A stretch of 64,000 nt of DNA from Exophiala sp. HKRS030 (Eukaryota > Ascomycota > Eurotiomycetes > Chaetothyriales > Herpotrichiellaceae): positions 248,001-312,000 of the forward strand of contig JAHWDD010000016.1 in the NCBI GenBank assembly GCA_023897205.1, in the 5' to 3' direction. A program made the position numbers and the translations under genes. Below, piece by piece: positions 59,547 through 64,000 of the stretch; positions within the stretch are counted from its first letter, which is position 1, and each line of letters starts with the position of its first letter. A model generated the notes under the pieces. The model saw only the letters and a list, made by a program, of their open reading frames with translations. It was not told the origin of the DNA and did not search any database.

Positions 59547-62500
59547 TCACATTGAGCTTCTAAGTATTGGGGACATTTTACCCCGCACCCCGCACTTATC
59601 TGCGGTTCTGAGTGCCGGTAGGAAGTCCTGCTCACCCCATTTTCGACAAGTTCGAGAAGTGACTTTTCCCTTGCGCTCTCCTCCATGCCTTGGTATTCCC
59701 ATATGCCAAGTAACCTGTTCAGACATGTCAAAGGAGGGATGCTCGAACCCGAAATTTCTGAGCATCCCCACAACGACCACCGCCTGAATCTTCTCCGCCT
59801 CCTCGTATTGGCATTGATCGCTCAGCACCGCGGCGAGGTTGTTCATGCTCGTCAACGTGGATGGATGCTCCTGGCCCAGCACCCTCTCCTGCACTTCCAC
59901 CACTTTTCGATGCATCTGCTCCGCCTCATTATACTTCCCCTGACCCCTCAGCACCTCGGCGAGGTTGTTCATGCTCGTCAGCGTGTCTGGATACTCCTGG
60001 CCTAGCACCCTCTCCTTGACTTTCACCACTTCTCGATGCATCTGCTCCGCCTCGACATACTTCCCCTGATCCCTTAGCACCGTGGCGAGGTTGTTCATGC
60101 TCGCCAGCGTGGATGGATGCTCCTTCCCCAGCACCCTCTCCCGCACTTCCACCACTTCTCGATGCATCTGCTCTGCCTCATCATGTTTCCCTTGATCGCT
60201 CAGCACCAAAGCGAGGTTGTTCATGCTCATCAGCGTGTCTGGATGCTCCTGGCCCAGCACCCTCTCCTGCACTTCCACCACTTCTCGATGCATCTGCTCC
60301 GCCTCGTCATACTTCCCCTGACCCCTTAGCACCAAGGCGAGGTTGTTCATGCTCATCAGCGTGTCTGGATGCTCCTTGCCCTGCACCCTCGCCCTCGTCG
60401 CAACCACCGTACGATACAGATCGAGACTTGCATTAAACCGGCCCTGATCTCGATAGAACGACGCGAACCAATCCGCATTCTGGCAGCTCGTAATATCTTG
60501 GCCGAGTCGATGCCCGTCTCGAAAGAAGCCTTTAACCGTCACAAGAGCGGCGTCCATATGCAGAAGAATCGACCGCTTGATCGTGGCATCGCTATCCCGG
60601 TTTGCGAGAGTTCGAAGAGAGCTGACAATCATGTCGACAGCTTCGTAAGTATAAGTCTGCCGGTCTTTCGAGCCCACTCGGAGCTGAAGCCAGTCGCGGA
60701 TTAGGGGGTGTAGGATCAAGGTCGCTCCTCCAGGTGGGGTGGGCGGTACGATACTATGCAGTAGCGACATCTGGTACGCTTGCCGGATGAGATGCCAGAA
60801 TCGCTCACCATCCCAGGTCTCCTGAGAGCGACGTATTGTAGCATCGTGAATGGTTCGGGAAGGGTCAGGCGTGACGTGCTCCTGGCGGTCAAGATCTTCA
60901 TCGGCCTCGCTGGATGAGCTCTCATCGTCGGAGCCACCTGAGGCCACAAAAATGTCGGCCCAATCCGGTGGAGGCTCACTCAGCTCGCGGTGAAACTTGA
61001 ACAGACATTCGCTGACTTGGACTGGAGCCAAGAACGCCGCAACGGTCAGAAAGTGTGCCACCGAGCCCGCTGTATGCCAGCCGTCCAGAAGCTGTTGGAA
61101 CGACATTTCCCACGTGGTGAAGGCGTTGATGGCGGTTTGCTGTCCACTTTCTTCACCAATGTTCATGTATTTCCAGAAGTAGTCAGCCGTGTGCTGAAGC
61201 ACCTTTTCGCGCTGGGCTTCGTATTGCCCTAAGAAACCGCTCAATCGGTCGATGGGTAACTGCTTGTACGCCATATATGCTGACGCTTGATCGATGGCTA
61301 AGGCCAGACCACCTAGGCGGTTCACGATCGTAGACCCTTCGGACATATAACTGCTCACATTGATGCCGGAATATCGATGTAGGAGCAGTTCGACGCCTGC
61401 CTTGTCCGGCATGGGCGGGATATCGATGATAGTCCCTAGTTCCCCTAGACCGCGATGGCGACTAGTAAAGAGAATGTCTCCTTTACCTCCTAACCAAGTC
61501 AGTATCGAGACAAGTGATGTTCGCAGACGAGATACCTTGGGGGACGAACTGCTCAACGTCTGAGAAAGTGGCCGGATCATCGCAATTGTCAAACACCATC
61601 AACCAACGATCATCCCACCGCTCGAGCGTGCGCAAGGCGAACCTCACTTTCGCATCGTCGTCATCCAACGCGTTGACCACTGAACCGTCGAGTTCTTGTG
61701 CAATGCTGACCAAGGATTGAACAGTCGTGGATGCAGAGCTGCTGTCAATCCAAAACACACCTCGGTATATTTGCTGCGCCTGTCGACAGTATTCGAGGGC
61801 AATTTGACTCTTTCCTTGTCCTCCCATCGCATGGAGCACCAAGATTCGAGGTCTTTCAACCGGGTGATGAAAGTACGACCCATTTGGCGAAGCTCCTCTT
61901 CACGGCCAATAAAATCTTTGACACGGTGCGTTGGAACGACAAAATACGTCTGCGCTCTTGTCACACCGACTTGGAAACGGTCAGCGCTGGCCGGTCGTGA
62001 TACAGATGATTGAGTGGAATCTCAAGCTAACCTGGACTGGTCGGTCTCTCCTCTGGAGTCCATTCCACTAAGAAAGCCTTCATACATGCCGCCGCCGTGG
62101 CCGCGGCATACCCTTGCCAGCCCTTCCTCTTATGACTGTCGGCATAGTCACACACCCCTTTGATGACCATACTGGGGAAGTAGTCCCAGACACCGGCCCC
62201 TTCCATCTCGAACGCGATGATTCCGTCGGCCTTGGCCACTTGATCGCGATGCTGTCCTGACTTCATCACGCTGTTCCCAGAACCCGTGATGCCAAAATGG
62301 ACCATAGGTTGCGGTGTCGTGTCGACCAAGCGGTTTCGAGCAACGCGCATGACCGAATCACACCCAAGGTCATCGCAAGCCGCCTTAAGGGCGGCCTCAC
62401 ATATCCGGTCTCCTTCACCACATTCACATGCCGCCGATGTGTGGTGCTGATGCACATAGGAGGAGTAGTACAGTACATCGTTCTCCCGAGCGGGAGGTTT

Positions 62501-62955
62501 TGTCTTGGGTAACTTCTTCTCCATCTCTTTCAGGAATGTGGCGATGTCATTTTGCATCCTCTGCTTGTAGCGATTGGTCCCTAGTTGGCCTGGATGCCTC
62601 GGATTTCCGGACTGGGTCGGCCCAGAGTTTCTTGCACACCAGTCTTCCTCTTAAAGCCTTCAGGATATTGCCTCCCAAAGTCATATTGGATGAGAGCTTG
62701 GCTGATGATCACATCGCCCAGCACAATCTCCTGCCCATGCATGCCGCCACATATCCCGACCACCAGAGCCAGCTTGATGTTGGAGAAGCTCACTCGCATG
62801 GCTCCTGCCACCGCCGCGGCACTGGTGGTCCCCATGCCCGGCATGTAGGCTAGCACGACATTGTGCTCGCCTATCACGCCGGCCGTGTATGTGTTCGGAT
62901 CCCCGGCCGCTTTCCCGTATTTCTTGCCTTCATCTTCCCAGAACTTGTCAAACAC
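59547..62955 (-). pseudogene. PNP-NB-ARC-TPR NLR receptor, truncated and frameshifted
   Basis: Domain order: PNP-like effector (62955-62033; YTAGVIGEHNVVLAYMPGMG, VVGICGGMHGQEIVLGDVII, DGIIAFEMEGAGVWD), NB-ARC (61969-about 60700) and TPRs (about 60395-59760). NB-ARC elements are P-loop GGQGKSQIALEY, Walker B RWLMVFDNCDD, GDILFTSRHRGLG and a HPLIRDWLQLR helix. Introns at 62031-61970 and 61535-61490 join in phase. Intact relatives are cytosolic allorecognition or defence receptors. Three defects are visible. The first 25-30 residues of the PNP domain (the usual YTVAWICALPLE) are missing, because homology ends at 62955 against a HET fragment. There are also single-base frameshifts near 62583 and near 61890. 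The TPR array itself is clean. If both indels were assembly errors the gene would still lack its N-terminus. Confidence 0.88.
59760..60395 (-). repeat. Near-identical 126-bp TPR-coding repeats, about five copies
   Basis: Each 42-residue unit follows the pattern HP(D/S)TL.SMNNLA.VL.(D/G)QGKY.EAEQMHREVVEV.ERVLG.E. The units differ at only a few codons and nucleotide identity is visibly high. Such homogenised repeats in fungal NLRs expand, contract and exchange rapidly and are taken to set recognition specificity. Confidence 0.95.
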
Positions 62956-62969
62956 CTCTTAGATGTGCC

Positions 62970-63235
62970 TGTTGGCCTTATTCGATTATTGCAGTTCGCT
63001 GGCACCGGTGCTGACCGTATGATGATAAAGCTAAAGACATACAATCTGGCTGAGGACCCGACGTATGAAGCACTATCCTACAAATGGAGCCATGGTGAAA
63101 GGGAGACCATATTGGTGGATGGAAAGCCATTGGAAATCCCACGCAGCTTATTCCTGTTCTTGAAGTCTCTCCGATCGACACAGACGGACGATCAAACACT
63201 CTACTTCGCAGACGCAGTTTGCATCTATTTCTATC
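62970..63235 (+). pseudogene. HET-domain N-terminal fragment
   Basis: The plus-strand frame reads LIRLLQFAG, then LKTYNLAEDPTYEALSYKWS, ILVDGKPLEIPRSLF and YFADAVCI. This is the first half of a heterokaryon-incompatibility (HET) domain, with its YEALSY core and a changed WIDAxCI motif. Downstream the homology stops, with no later HET motifs. HET proteins trigger cell death after non-self fusion. This copy is truncated at both ends and sits head to head with the cut NLR. Confidence 0.85.
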
Positions 63236-63431
63236 GAACCAGAATTATATGCTGCAGAAATTTGAGGTTTATGCCTCAGTATTCCGAGGGTTTTGATTTT
63301 TGCGGATTTGGTATGTGTGCTGAGCCGTATATAGCGCGCCATCGATATGCGCGGCTGCTAATAAACCACTATAGTTCGCGTCCTCGATAGAACGCCAGAC
63401 TAGGGACCTCTTTCATCTCTGGTGCTATCGT

Positions 63432-63640
63432 TATTCCTAAGTAGCCCCAGGACTGCTAAAGCTTCCCAAGATTTCACTAATACGTGATTGAACCTCCTCA
63501 AGCGAGGCCCCGCTGCGAATCATCTGGAACAAATCATCTATCTGACCGACTTGTGCGCTATAAAGAACCTGGAAAAGATCCTGCAGAAGTTTTTGAATGT
63601 CATCTTGCCCCAGGTGTGAAAAGTCCAGAGGATCGTATCT
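63432..63640 (-). pseudogene. Helical fragment resembling the linker of a fungal zinc-cluster regulator
   Basis: A minus-strand frame from a CACAG acceptor-like site near 63635 to a TAG near 63431 encodes DDIQKLLQDLFQVLYSAQVG and QIDDLFQMIRSGASLEEVQS. The pattern (leucine-rich helix, then a (I/L)RSGAS turn) is frequent just after the zinc cluster in fungal C6 regulators. No zinc cluster is found upstream to the end of the window. It is probably a relic or an exon of a gene running beyond position 64000. Confidence 0.35.
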
Positions 63641-64000
63641 GTGATTTCAATGGCTTGCGTCGCTCATGATACAAGTCTTCCCGAGTTCGGTGCAATTTGG
63701 TACAGGTGGTGATGCCACCTTCTGGAGTCTCAGCTTGAACGCTAGTGACTTGTCAGCTTCAGCTTTGTGCAATGTATGGGATGGTGTTCTTAACCCCTCG
63801 AATGCGGTTACCTAGCCCGGTTGCCTGCTCAGTTGCCCTTTGAGTTTCGACTCTGCGGAGAGAACAGTGACGATATCTTTAGGGTACTCAGGCTGACAGC
63901 GAAAGGTCGAGAATTGGGAGGATGATGAGAATGTTCACGAAAAGCTCGCTGTGCTTGGCTTTAGAACAATTCAAGGGATTCGCATATCTCGGGTATATCA
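63641..64000. other. No recognised gene
   Basis: The right edge of the window. It may hold upstream exons of the helical fragment; nothing could be assigned. Confidence 0.35.

Noticed and set aside
59685..60436. Plus-strand Pro/Ser-rich and His/Leu-rich repeat frames
   Set aside because: They are antisense to the TPR array of the NLR; the 126-bp period (divisible by 3) preserves open frames.

Overview
The window looks like nuclear DNA of a filamentous ascomycete (Pezizomycotina, possibly a Eurotiomycete). Genes are split by short introns (46-144 nt) with GTRAGT-type donors, and many recognised families are typical of such fungi: WOPR/Gti1-Pac2 regulator, ferric-chelate reductase, UstYa-like oxidase, Sel1-repeat protein, Zn2Cys6 and C2H2 regulators, Baeyer-Villiger monooxygenase, HET domain and PNP/NB-ARC/TPR NLR proteins. 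Gene density is low and many coding units are broken, so this reads as an accessory or subtelomere-like region. The lineage was not tested. Two runs of exactly 100 N (32135-32234 and 50396-50495) mark assembly gaps.

Layout. 1-7.4 kb: an acidic repeat protein, a partial decayed duplicate of its 3' end, a coiled-coil ORF and a WOPR transcription factor. 7.4-11.3 kb: no recognisable gene, one minisatellite. 11.35-14.6 kb: an ATP-dependent DNA ligase broken by stops and frameshifts. 14.6-20 kb: AT-rich islands, relics of two NLR-type genes, an orphan CXC (EZH2-like) domain and two dispersed repeat families that recur at 31-34 kb. 21-31.2 kb: a glycine-zipper membrane protein, an intact ferric reductase, a long coiled-coil protein and a two-exon hypothetical protein. 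31.2-35 kb: repeats, a gap and a 126-nt poly-C run. 35.3-42.7 kb: an intact sulfotransferase-like gene, then relics of an FMO, an amidohydrolase, a Thr-rich protein and a Sel1-repeat protein.

43.9-46.6 kb holds the most interesting pair: an intact five-exon UstYa-family gene (both HxxHC motifs present) divergent from a three-exon gene for a secreted Tyr/Gly-rich protein with three YGxYGxYGxYK repeats. UstYa proteins modify peptide precursors in fungal dikaritin RiPP pathways, so this is a candidate, untested RiPP locus. Downstream at 48.8-59.5 kb lie a SnoaL-like/hydrolase in-frame fusion relic, a gap-truncated beta-lactamase-like protein, a PNP relic, a short Zn2Cys6 protein, a Baeyer-Villiger monooxygenase with one frameshift and an intact C2H2/fungal-trans regulator. 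The end of the window is a PNP-NB-ARC-TPR NLR pseudogene, truncated exactly where a HET-domain fragment begins.

Overall, the intact or probably intact genes are the WOPR factor, ferric reductase, coiled-coil 509-aa protein, 276-aa hypothetical protein, sulfotransferase, UstYa, the Tyr/Gly-rich secreted protein and the C2H2 regulator. Much of the rest is debris from self-recognition and metabolic genes.
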